Assembly: GCA_027315185.1 (NCBI GenBank) | Contig: DAHUYO010000011.1 | Coordinates: forward strand, 1 to 64,000 | DNA length: 64,000 nucleotides | Origin: Acidobacteriota bacterium | Lineage (GTDB): Bacteria > Acidobacteriota > Terriglobia > Terriglobales > SCQP01 | Reading direction: 5' to 3' | Shown here: positions 8,459 to 16,224 of the stretch, in pieces | Layout of the letters: every line of letters begins with the position of its first letter | Numbering within the stretch: position 1 is the stretch's first letter | Notes under the pieces: generated by a model | The model's database searches: none | What the model was told of the DNA's origin: nothing | The model's input: only the letters and a program-made list of their open reading frames with translations | Translations under genes and position numbers: made by a program

Positions 8459-9521
8459 CGACCGCCGGCCCGCCGCCGTTTCCCACGCGGGCCACGGCGT
8501 CCGCGCCCAGCCGCCCTCGCCCGCACCACCGCTCCCGCCGGCATCCTCGCTCCTGGCCTTTTCGGCGTTTCTCTTCGATCTCGACGGTGTTCTCACTACC
8601 ACGGCCCGCATCCACGCCCGCTGCTGGAAGCAAGTCTTCGATGAACTGCTTCGCGCCCGCGCCGGCGGCGCGTTTGTTCCCTTCACCGCCGCCGAGTACC
8701 AGCGCTTCGTGGACGGCAAGCCGCGCTTCGACGGCGTCCGCGCCTTTCTCGCCTCCCGCGGCCTGCGCCTGCCGGAACAGTCCCCGGCTGGTTCGAACGC
8801 CGATTCGGTCGCCAGCGTGGCTGAGCACAAGGACGCGCTCGTTGCCCAGGGCATCGCCGCCGGCGAAGCGCAGGCCTATCCCGGTTCGGTCGCCTTCGTG
8901 CGCTGGCTGCGCGCCGCGGGCCGCCGCGCCGCCGTCGTCTCTTCCAGCCATCACGCTCCGTTGGTGCTGGCCAAAACCGGCTTGGATGGTTATTTCGACG
9001 CCGTCGTCTCCGGCGCCGACATGGACCGCGAACACATCGCCGGCAAACCCGCCCCGGACATTTACCTCTATGCCGCGCGCCGCCTGGGTGCGTCCCCGCG
9101 CTCGGCCGCCGTCGGCGGCAATGTCAAGGACGGCTGCCATATCGCCTCCCTCGGGGGCAGTTGGATGGCCGCCGTTTACGGCATCGCTGGCATGCGCGAA
9201 GGCCGCGACGGACGCCTCGCCTTCGCTCCCCGTCCCTACGTGGACCGCCTGCGCTTCACTTTATTGGTGCGCGGCCAGCGCTTGCAGGTCGCCCTGGATC
9301 GCGGGTCCGTCGCCTATCGCCTTGCTGGCGCCGGCTTGACCATCACCCATGGCGGCGAAGAGATCGCCTTGCACGACGGCCAGCCCGTCACCCGTCAGAT
9401 TTCCGCCCCCGCGCCTCCGGTTGCCGCGCCGGAGCCCATTGGTCCCGCCGCCGCTCCCCGCCGGCCCCTGGCCCGCCGCCGTGCGCCCCGGGCTCGCCGC
9501 CCGGAAGGTGAAACCCGCTAG
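8439..9521 (+). CDS. beta-phosphoglucomutase-like HAD hydrolase joined to a GH65 C-terminal remnant
   Basis: A 360-residue protein. Residues 41-225 are a HAD-IA domain: the nucleophile motif FLFDLDGVL begins near residue 44, VDGKPRFDGV is typical of beta-phosphoglucomutases, the VVSSSHH motif follows, and Lys lies in GKPAPDIY. After AAV at residue 225 the sequence jumps to KDGCHIASLGGSWMAAVYG and LRFTLLVRGQRLQV. These belong to the end of the catalytic barrel and the C-terminal beta domain of GH65 trehalose/kojibiose phosphorylases. The usual HAD motif IV (E-D-A/D) and about 700 residues of GH65 are absent, so activity as a mutase is doubtful. The last 60 residues are Pro/Arg-rich. It is translationally coupled to the ATPase by overlap. 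Confidence 0.8.
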   Translation: MPPSPDSDRRPAAVSHAGHGVRAQPPSPAPPLPPASSLLAFSAFLFDLDGVLTTTARIHARCWKQVFDELLRARAGGAFVPFTAAEYQRFVDGKPRFDGVRAFLASRGLRLPEQSPAGSNADSVASVAEHKDALVAQGIAAGEAQAYPGSVAFVRWLRAAGRRAAVVSSSHHAPLVLAKTGLDGYFDAVVSGADMDREHIAGKPAPDIYLYAARRLGASPRSAAVGGNVKDGCHIASLGGSWMAAVYGIAGMREGRDGRLAFAPRPYVDRLRFTLLVRGQRLQVALDRGSVAYRLAGAGLTITHGGEEIALHDGQPVTRQISAPAPPVAAPEPIGPAAAPRRPLARRRAPRARRPEGETR

Positions 9522-9621
9522 CCGGCCGCCACCGGGTTCGCCGCTGCCCGCGCCCATGGGGAGCTCTTGGCGCCCCATCTTCTCGCTCCCCCGCGACACT
9601 GCCGTCACCGCTCGGACGAAC

Positions 9622-9660
9622 GGGGGCCCGAGGCCCGGTTTTCAACGGGCTCGGGCCCCC
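9622..9660. terminator. convergent terminator-like hairpin
   Basis: GGGGGCCCGAG and CTCGGGCCCCC form a long GC stem with one bulged base and a short TTTTCAA-containing loop. It lies between the phosphoketolase operon and the oppositely oriented gene that ends at 9695, so it probably serves both. No clear U-tract follows. Confidence 0.6.
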
Positions 9661-9694
9661 ACGCTTCCCTGGCCGCAACCGTGGTGATCGCTCG

Positions 9695-10111
9695 CTATCG
9701 CCTTCCGGCCCAGGCCGGCCGCCCCTGCTCATCGCGCAGGGTCAGCGTCTTGCCGTCCTTCACAACCTCGCGCGCCACGATGTAGTGATAGTGCTGTGTC
9801 GTCACCTTGGAGCCGGTGACCTCTACGTGGTCGCCGCGGCGGAACTGAAAGCCCTGCTGCCGGACAAACAGCACCGGACCGAGATGAACCACCGTGACGC
9901 CGCTTTCGTCACGTACCCGCAACTCCAGAATGTGAACCCGGCCGCGCGGCGCCCAAACATGCACGCCCACGACTTCTCCGCGAATGGTGGTCACCGTCGC
10001 CGGATTGTAGACCCGATGCTGGGGCCCCATGCCTTGCGCCATCGCCAGCGCCGCGACGCTTAAGATCGCCGCCGCCACCGCCAGCCGAATCAATACGCCT
10101 TGTTTCGTCAT
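9695..10111 (-). CDS. exported OB-fold-like small protein
   Basis: A 138-residue protein with a signal peptide (residues 1-24, ending ALAMAQG). The mature part contains GMGPQHRVYNPATVTTIRGEV, then VHLGP, QGFQFRRGDHVEVTGSKV and a closing VVKDGKTLTLRDEQGRPAW. This pattern belongs to a widespread family of small exported proteins with a probable OB-like barrel. It is annotated variously and its function is unknown to me; some members are called DNA-binding without support. GGGAGGAAG lies just before the ATG at 10111, which sets the start. It is transcribed toward the hairpin at 9622. Confidence 0.75.
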   Translation of the reverse strand: MTKQGVLIRLAVAAAILSVAALAMAQGMGPQHRVYNPATVTTIRGEVVGVHVWAPRGRVHILELRVRDESGVTVVHLGPVLFVRQQGFQFRRGDHVEVTGSKVTTQHYHYIVAREVVKDGKTLTLRDEQGRPAWAGRR

Positions 10112-10326
10112 AGCTTCCTCCCTGTTTGCACCACTCGTTAACCAATGCGGCAATCCCGGAACGCGCCATCGCGCTTCTTACTGTCCAACTCGCCATCAGC
10201 CGGTACCTTTGCCGCCCTTGCGGCCGCGACGGATGGGGTAGCCCATGAGTCCGCCGCGGCCAATCCCTCCGGTTGCCACAGCCGGCGCGCAGCCGTTGCA
10301 CTGCCTTGGGCTGTCCGACCATTGGC

Positions 10327-11046
10327 TTACTGCTGCGGCCGCATCGTTTGTTGGATGCGATCGAACCCTCGCTTGGAGTGCCCATACCGCACCGCGTCGT
10401 GAATCAGGCCATGCAATTCAGACGCCAGCCGGGCATTGGCTTTCGCCAGGGTTTTGTACTCTGCATTGAAGTGCAGGGGTCGGGCTTTGCTGTTGTACTC
10501 GGCGATGGTTTCTTCCATGTTGCCGGCCAATTCTTCTAGCATCGGCCGGAGTTGGTCCACCACCCCTTGCTGCCATGCCGCGCCGTTTTCCCGTTCGTCG
10601 CGCATTTGCTGCTCCAGCTTGCCCAGCTGGTTCACATGGTCGCGAATCATGTTCAACTGCTCTCCGTGCAGCTCGCGAGACGCCCGCACGGGGTGATACG
10701 CCTCCAGCTCATGCGCATCCCGCAACAACTGACTCGCTTGCAGATTGGCGTCCGCAAACAGCCGGTTCAGCTCCTCCGAGTCCTCTTCCGCCGCCGCGGG
10801 CTCCGCCGCCGCCCGTTCTTGCGCCTGCGTCGGCTCCCCCTGCTGAGCCGGCTGCGCCTGTTGCCCAGCCTCGCCCTGCTGGCCCTGTTGCGTCGGCTGG
10901 CTGACTTGCGGCTGGTTTTGATCCTCGCCGGACGATGTCGTGTCCTGTGCGACCGCTTGGTGAATGGTAAAGAACAGGAAGAAGACTGCCGCGGCTGTCG
11001 CCGCCCACTGGAACCCGATTCCACGCCTTGCGAACGCCGATTTCAT
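10327..11046 (-). CDS. secreted protein with Q-rich linker and coiled coil
   Basis: A 239-residue protein that I do not recognise. It has a signal peptide (residues 1-34, ending HQAVAQ), then a disordered Gln/Pro/Ala-rich segment (35-90), then a charged helical region (95-225) with HELEAYHPVRASRELHGEQ and repeated heptads that suggest a coiled coil in the periplasm. The ATG at 11046 follows GGGAGG by 8 bases. A candidate sigma-54 promoter lies at 11074-11089, which would give a very short leader. A 215-base gap separates it from the next minus-strand gene. Confidence 0.65.
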   Translation of the reverse strand: MKSAFARRGIGFQWAATAAAVFFLFFTIHQAVAQDTTSSGEDQNQPQVSQPTQQGQQGEAGQQAQPAQQGEPTQAQERAAAEPAAAEEDSEELNRLFADANLQASQLLRDAHELEAYHPVRASRELHGEQLNMIRDHVNQLGKLEQQMRDERENGAAWQQGVVDQLRPMLEELAGNMEETIAEYNSKARPLHFNAEYKTLAKANARLASELHGLIHDAVRYGHSKRGFDRIQQTMRPQQ

Positions 11047-11659
11047 GGTCGGAACCTCCCTGTGCTCCGCAATTGCACGGCAAGGGCCACGTGCCCCCCG
11101 GCTTGCAGGCGCTCGCCATCGCCGCCGCCCCTGCTGCCGCAAACGCCGTTCGCAGCCACGCGAGGGCGCAGTAGCGGATCGGCCCGTACTGGGCAGGCGA
11201 TTGCAGGTTAGGGGTTTCCGGTGCTTGGCGGCCTGCGCCCGCGCCGTTGGGCCGGCTCCGCTCGACCGGACATGCACCCGGCGGAAGGAGCGACGGAAGT
11301 CGAACGAGTGGTGGCTGCGCCCATCCCTGGGTTCCTCGACCCAGGTGGGCCTGTGTACGCACCCAGCGCTCGCCGCGCAACGAAGGGGGCTCGCATCGCA
11401 CGGAGCCGGGGTGCTGGCTGCGAGGGTACCCGGTTTTCATAGCCCCGAAACCGAAGCCCGGCTGTCGCTGCTTTTAGGTCGTGAAGCCCGGCTGCCCCAG
11501 CCTTTGAGCCATAAAGGCGGAATCGGAGCCATCGAGCAGAGGTTCGCGGAACTGCACCGAGCCGGGACAGTCAGCCTAAGCCGGAAGATGCCGGGCAAGC
11601 CCGCCTTGGGGGCCGTGGCGTGCGTGCAACGGCACACAGGCGCAGCATCCCGTTGGCGA
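11047..11659. other. divergent intergenic region
   Basis: About 610 bases between a minus-strand and a plus-strand gene. Apart from the sigma-54-like box at 11074-11089 (minus strand), I see only a short direct repeat (GAAGCCCGGCTG, near 11452 and 11482). Plus-strand frames are open through much of it but show no similarity, and the start of the downstream gene may lie anywhere in the last 150 bases. Confidence 0.4.
11074..11089 (-). promoter_or_regulatory. candidate sigma-54 promoter (minus strand)
   Basis: Read on the minus strand: TGGCCC (89-84), six bases, then TGCA (77-74). GG and GC are 10 bases apart. The -12 element is GTGCA, the same as in front of hsp20. The predicted start falls only a few bases before the GGGAGG ribosome site of the 11046 gene, so the leader would be very short. 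Confidence 0.35.
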
Positions 11660-12934
11660 ATGGGGCTCCTGTACGGAGAAAGCGCGGCAGAGCTGGGCAA
11701 TAATGGAGTTACTACGAAGACAACACGGTCCATTACGATAGTCGCGGCCCTAGCGTTGGCTGGCCTGGGCGTTCGGCTGCTCAGCCGCTCCGCGCAGCGG
11801 CCCACGGGGCGCGCTCCGCGTCTCCTGGCCGCGCTCGGCGCTGCGATGCCGTTGGGCCACCGCGCGGGCGCTGGGGGAGCGGGCGATGAACCCGCCAACG
11901 CGCCGCCGGGCACCGTGAACAAAGCCGCTTACAACGCCAAAATGCTGGCGCTGGCGAATCTTCCACCCTGGCGCAACTGCGCTCCTGTCGGCGCCGCTGC
12001 TCGTGCTCGGCGCAGCCCGGCCAAGCAGCAGCCGCGCATGCGGGCGGCGGTCCGGAAGGTTGCATCCCACCGACGCCTACGCCGCCAGGCCGCGCCGCTG
12101 CCGCCTTGCAAGCCCCGCCTCTGGCCCGTTCATACCGTCTATCCCAACGCCGGCGCGCTGCTGCCCTTCCAGCGGATTGTGGCCTATTACGGCAATTTTT
12201 TCTCGCCCCGCATGGGCATCTTAGGTGCCTATCCCCCGGCGGAGGTACTGGCTAAGCTCAAGGCCCAGGCCGCGGCGTGGGCCAAGGCCGATCCCACCAC
12301 ACCCGTGGTGCCGGCGATTGACTACATTGCGGTATCCGCGCAAGAGGACCCCGGCCGGAATGGGAAATACATTCTGCACATGCCGCCGGACCAAATCGAA
12401 AAGGCGCTCCAAATGGCGGACCGCATTCACGGGTTGCTGTTTTTGGATGTTCAGCCCGGTTGGAGCACGGTGCGTGCCGAGGTGCCTCGCCTGGCGCCGT
12501 ATCTAAGGCTGCCCAATGTCGAGCTGGCCCTGGATCCGGAGTTCGATTTGGTTCCCGGCAAGCGCCCCGGCGCATGGCGCGGCACCATGGGCGCCGCGGC
12601 CATCAACTTCGCGGCGCGTTACTTGGCGCGCCTTGCCGTGAAGAACCATCTGCCGCCAAAAATCCTCGTCATCCACCGCTTCACCCAGCGCATGGTCACG
12701 GATTACCGCGCCATTCGCCCTCTACCCGAGGTGGAGATCGTGATGGATATGGACGGCTTCGGCTCGCCATATCTAAAGATCTCCACGTACAAGAGCTTCA
12801 TCGCCAGCCAGCCGGTGCAGTTCACCGGGTTCAAGCTGTTCTACAAGAACGACCGTTGGCACGGCAGCCGACTGATGACCCCGGCCCAGGTGCTGCGCCT
12901 CTCCCCTCGCCCCATCTTCATCCTCTACCAGTAA
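11660..12934 (+). CDS. conserved exported protein of unknown function
   Basis: The C-terminal 270 residues form a family that occurs in several phyla and for which I know no function. Conserved stretches include YYGNFFSPRMGILGAYPP, HMPPDQIEKALQMAD, LLFLDVQPGWSTV, LALDPEFDL, ILVIHRFTQRMV, MDMDGFGSP and VQFTGFKLFYKND. A TIM-barrel-like fold is possible from the alternating strands and acidic strand ends. The N-terminus is uncertain: ATG 11660 has no clear ribosome site, a hydrophobic segment (IVAALALAGLGVRLL) begins about 23 codons later, and an Ala/Arg-rich linker follows. Export is inferred from that segment. Confidence 0.7.
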   Translation: MGLLYGESAAELGNNGVTTKTTRSITIVAALALAGLGVRLLSRSAQRPTGRAPRLLAALGAAMPLGHRAGAGGAGDEPANAPPGTVNKAAYNAKMLALANLPPWRNCAPVGAAARARRSPAKQQPRMRAAVRKVASHRRLRRQAAPLPPCKPRLWPVHTVYPNAGALLPFQRIVAYYGNFFSPRMGILGAYPPAEVLAKLKAQAAAWAKADPTTPVVPAIDYIAVSAQEDPGRNGKYILHMPPDQIEKALQMADRIHGLLFLDVQPGWSTVRAEVPRLAPYLRLPNVELALDPEFDLVPGKRPGAWRGTMGAAAINFAARYLARLAVKNHLPPKILVIHRFTQRMVTDYRAIRPLPEVEIVMDMDGFGSPYLKISTYKSFIASQPVQFTGFKLFYKNDRWHGSRLMTPAQVLRLSPRPIFILYQ

Positions 12935-13527
12935 CCGCTGCCAACCACCGCGCGGGTTGGGGAAGTGCCGGTCGCGGCGCCGAACGGGCCGCTCGCTCCT
13001 AGCCGCCTCGGTGCCCGCCGTGACGATGGTGACGACCGACGGCGGGCTGCTGGCGTCAGCACGCGGCATCGCTGCTGAGGGCGCAACGGCACGACGGGCG
13101 CGCGCGATCGGCGCGCCAGCGGCGCAGCCACCCAATCCCGGACGCCCCACCGGCACCACCCCAAGGCGCGCCGTTGCGTGTTGGGGACCCCGCGGGGTGG
13201 GGCTGCGGCTGGGCTTGGACGACCGGGAGCGGATGCACGCGGGCGCCCAGCGCATCTGCGCGTCGCCGCCAAGAGCAAATGTGCACAGCATCCAGTCCAC
13301 CATGAAGCCATATTGGATCAGGAGACTGTCGGCGTAGCGCGCTAGCGAGTCACGGAGCGGCAGCTGACCAGCCAGCCGGCAAGGGAGCCCCAGGCCAGCG
13401 TAGGCCGGGGAGGTTAGGCCGGTGGCCCAGAGGCGGGCGCCCGCGGTTTGGCCGCGCCGGGCGAGATGCGAACATCAACCGACGGGAATGTTCCCAGGCC
13501 GGAACGTTACACAAGGTAAATGGAGCC
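12935..13527. other. intergenic region before the Thivi_2564-type gene
   Basis: About 590 bases with no supported gene. The one structured element is an imperfect inverted repeat at 13487-13508 (AATGTTCC, six bases, GGAACGTT), 20 bases before the next ATG. Confidence 0.45.
13487..13508. promoter_or_regulatory. inverted repeat upstream of the membrane peptide gene
   Basis: AATGTTCC and GGAACGTT flank CAGGCC; seven of the eight base pairs match. The element sits between any promoter and the start at 13528 and could be an operator or a leader hairpin. Confidence 0.35.
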
Positions 13528-13719
13528 ATGCTGCTGATTCATATCCTGATCGTGTTGATTGTCGTAGGAGTGATCCTCGGGCTGATCAATCGCTATGTGC
13601 CGATGGCCGGCTCCATTAAAGCCATCCTGAACGCCGTGGTGGTGATCGTGGTGGTTTTGTGGCTGCTCAACGTGTTTGGCCTGCTTGGCGCGATCCGGGG
13701 CATGCACGTGACGAGGTGA
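13528..13719 (+). CDS. Thivi_2564-type small membrane protein
   Basis: A 63-residue protein with two hydrophobic helices (residues 1-22 and 36-55) joined by INRYVPMAGSIKAILNA. The N-R-Y-x-P-M-x-x-x-x-K-x-I-L-N signature is that of the Thivi_2564 family of small inner-membrane proteins, whose function is unknown. GGAG lies 5 bases before the ATG. Family members are often found in stress gene clusters. No neighbour is close enough for an operon. Confidence 0.8.
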   Translation: MLLIHILIVLIVVGVILGLINRYVPMAGSIKAILNAVVVIVVVLWLLNVFGLLGAIRGMHVTR

Positions 13720-13932
13720 CCACGGCCGGCGCCGGACGGCGTGCCGTGCCGCGCCCAGACCCTGCAGCAGGCGCCGGGCATGCGCCACGGCAGGTGTCGC
13801 TGGGGGCTATCCACGATGGTTTCGGTCAACGCCGCGATGGCTGGTGCAGAACGCCGTAGGTGATCGGCTTCCCGGTACGCGGTGGCCAAGGGCGGAGCCG
13901 GCTAATGGCCCGGCCTGGGCGAGGGAGCGAGG

Positions 13933-16218
13933 GTGGAAATGGCGACCGAGCCGAGGATTCAGAGAATCGCGTTTTTGGGCAACTATTTGCCGCGCCAGTG
14001 CGGCATTGCCACCTTCATGTCGGACCTGCTGACGGCGGTGGCGGCGGACCGCCCCGAGATCCAGTGTCTGGCCGTGGCGGTCAACGACGTGGCGGGGTGT
14101 TACGCCTACCCGGAGCCGGTGCGCTTCGAGATCGCCGAGCAGGATGCGACGTCGTATCAGCAGGCGGCGCACTTTATCAACATCAGCAACGTGGATATCG
14201 TTTGTCTGCAGCATGAGTTCGGCGTTTTCGGCGGTCCGGCGGGCAGCCATGTGCTGGCGCTGGCGCGGGAGCTGAATCCGCCGATGGTCACGACTTTGCA
14301 TACCGTGCTGCGAGAGCCCGGCTCCGATCAGCGGCGCGTGATGCGGGAGTTGGTCGCGCGCTCGACGCGTCTGGTGGTGATGACCGAGCGGGCGCGGCAA
14401 ATGCTTGGGGAAGTCTATCTGGCGCCCGCGCAAAAAATTGACCTGATTCCGCATGGCATCCCCGAGATCCCGTTCGTCGATCCCAACTTCTACAAAGACC
14501 AATTCGGCGTGGAGGGCAGAACGGTGTTGCTCACGTTCGGCCTGCTGTCGCCGAACAAGGGCATTGAGAACGTACTCAACGCCCTGCCCGCCATCCTGGC
14601 GGAGTTTCCTGACGTGGTCTATGTGGTGCTCGGCGCGACCCACCCCAACGAGCTGCGCGAGCAAGGCGAGGCCTACCGCCTTAGCCTGGAGATCCTGGCC
14701 AAGAAAAACCGCATTGAAAAGAGCGTGATCTTCTATAACCGCTTCGTCGAACGAGCGGAATTAACGGAGTTCATTGCCGCGGCCGACATTTACATCACGC
14801 CCTATCTGAACGAGGCGCAGATCGTCTCCGGCACCCTGGCCTGCGCCTTCGGCGCGGGCAAGGCCGTGGTTTCGACGCCCTACTGGCATGCGCAGGAACT
14901 CTTGGCCGGGGAGCGCGGGCTGCTGGTCCCGTTTGGCGACGCTCCGGCCATCGCCCGCGAGGTCTGCGGCCTGCTGCGCGACCCGGCGCGGCGCCATGCC
15001 ATGCGCAAGAACGCTTACAAATTAGGGCGGGCGATGATCTGGCCGGAAGCGGCGCGGCTCTACATCCGCAGCTTCGAGGCGGCGCGGCTCCAGGGCTCGG
15101 CGCTCTCCCGCAGATCCTTCGCCACCAAGACCCTCGACCGGCAGCCGCCAGGACTGCCCCGGCTCAAGCTCGATCATTTGATCCGCATGAGCGACGCGAC
15201 CGGCGTGTTCCAGCATGCCACGTTCACCGTGCCGAATTTTTCCGAGGGATATTGCACCGACGACAATGCCCGGGCGTTCATTCTGGCCGTGCTGCTGGAC
15301 GAACTGGGAGAGGAGCCGGCGCGCTGCCGCGGCCTGGCCACCACCTATGCCGCCTTTTTGCAGTACGCCTTCGACGCCGAAACCAAGCGGTTTCGCAATC
15401 ATCTCGGGTTCGACCGCCGCTGGGTGGGTGGTCCGGGCTCGGAAGACTGCCACGCCCGCGCGCTGTGGGCCCTGGGCACGGCCGTGGGGCGGTCGCCCCA
15501 CAGCAGCTTCCAGAGCCTGTCGGGTCAGTTGTTCGCCCGCGCCCTTCCAGCCGTGTGGGAGTTCACTTCGCCGCGGGCATGGGCGTTCAGCCTGGTGGGC
15601 ATTCATGAATACCTGCGCCGCTTGAGCGGTGACAGCGCGGTCAATCAAGCCCGCGAATGCCTCACGGCGAAGCTGATGGCGACCTTTGACCAATGCGAAG
15701 GGCCGGACTGGCCCTGGTTCGAAAACAGTCTGACGTATGACAACGCGAAGCTGGCCCACGCCTTGATTCTCAGCGGGGAGCCGGGCGGCGAGTCCGCGGC
15801 GCAGAAACGGGGCCTGCAAGCCCTGCGCTGGCTGGCCGAACTGCAGACCTCCGAGAACGGGCACTTCCGCCCCATCGGCAGCAACGGGTTTTATCCGCGC
15901 GGTGGCGAGCGCGCGCAGTTCGACCAGCAGCCGATCGAGGCCCAGGCGATGGTGTCCGCCTGTCTCGATGCGTACCGGGTCACCGCGGACGCCCAGTGGT
16001 ATCAACAAGCGCAACGCGCCTTCGACTGGTTTCTAGGCTGGAACGATTTGGGGCTAGAACTGTACTCGCCCAGCACGGGCGGCTGCCGGGACGCTTTGCA
16101 CGTGAGCCGTGCGAACGGCAATCAGGGCGCGGAATCTACGCTGGCCTTTCTTCTCGCCCTGGCGGAAATGAGACTTACGCAAAACACCATTACCGCGTTT
16201 CCCGAGCCGGGGGCCTAA
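13933..16218 (+). CDS. GT4 glycosyltransferase fused to an (alpha/alpha)-barrel-like C-terminal domain
   Basis: A 761-residue protein (759 if the ATG two codons later is used). Residues 1-385 are a GT-B glycosyltransferase of family 4. It opens with FLGNYLPRQCGIATFMSDL, the acceptor-side LQHEFGVFGGPAGSHV motif follows, the donor Rossmann fold starts with FGLLSPNKGIENVL, and a C-terminal segment reads EAQIVSGTLACAFGAGKAVVS. Residues 400-750 are helical, with repeats such as FSEGYCTDDNARA, YDNAKLAHALIL, FDQQPIEAQAM and GAESTLAFLLALAEM, resembling an (alpha/alpha)6 glycosidase toroid. GH130 follows after six bases, so the pair probably makes and remodels a mannose-containing glycan; the sugar is inferred from GH130. 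It is cytoplasmic, with no signal peptide. Confidence 0.85.
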   Translation: MEMATEPRIQRIAFLGNYLPRQCGIATFMSDLLTAVAADRPEIQCLAVAVNDVAGCYAYPEPVRFEIAEQDATSYQQAAHFINISNVDIVCLQHEFGVFGGPAGSHVLALARELNPPMVTTLHTVLREPGSDQRRVMRELVARSTRLVVMTERARQMLGEVYLAPAQKIDLIPHGIPEIPFVDPNFYKDQFGVEGRTVLLTFGLLSPNKGIENVLNALPAILAEFPDVVYVVLGATHPNELREQGEAYRLSLEILAKKNRIEKSVIFYNRFVERAELTEFIAAADIYITPYLNEAQIVSGTLACAFGAGKAVVSTPYWHAQELLAGERGLLVPFGDAPAIAREVCGLLRDPARRHAMRKNAYKLGRAMIWPEAARLYIRSFEAARLQGSALSRRSFATKTLDRQPPGLPRLKLDHLIRMSDATGVFQHATFTVPNFSEGYCTDDNARAFILAVLLDELGEEPARCRGLATTYAAFLQYAFDAETKRFRNHLGFDRRWVGGPGSEDCHARALWALGTAVGRSPHSSFQSLSGQLFARALPAVWEFTSPRAWAFSLVGIHEYLRRLSGDSAVNQARECLTAKLMATFDQCEGPDWPWFENSLTYDNAKLAHALILSGEPGGESAAQKRGLQALRWLAELQTSENGHFRPIGSNGFYPRGGERAQFDQQPIEAQAMVSACLDAYRVTADAQWYQQAQRAFDWFLGWNDLGLELYSPSTGGCRDALHVSRANGNQGAESTLAFLLALAEMRLTQNTITAFPEPGA

Positions 16219-16224
16219 CTGCCG

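Noticed and set aside
11452-11493. Direct repeat GAAGCCCGGCTG as the start of a repeat array
   Set aside because: Only two copies with unequal surroundings; not a CRISPR or tandem array.
10964-11659. Long plus-strand extension upstream of the 11660 gene
   Set aside because: It overlaps the signal-peptide end of the opposite gene and has no similarity; high GC keeps the frame open.
13303-13311. Minus-strand frame starting near 13311 (MVDWMLCTFALGG…)
   Set aside because: It begins like a membrane peptide but turns into Arg/Pro-rich sequence, without a ribosome site or similarity.
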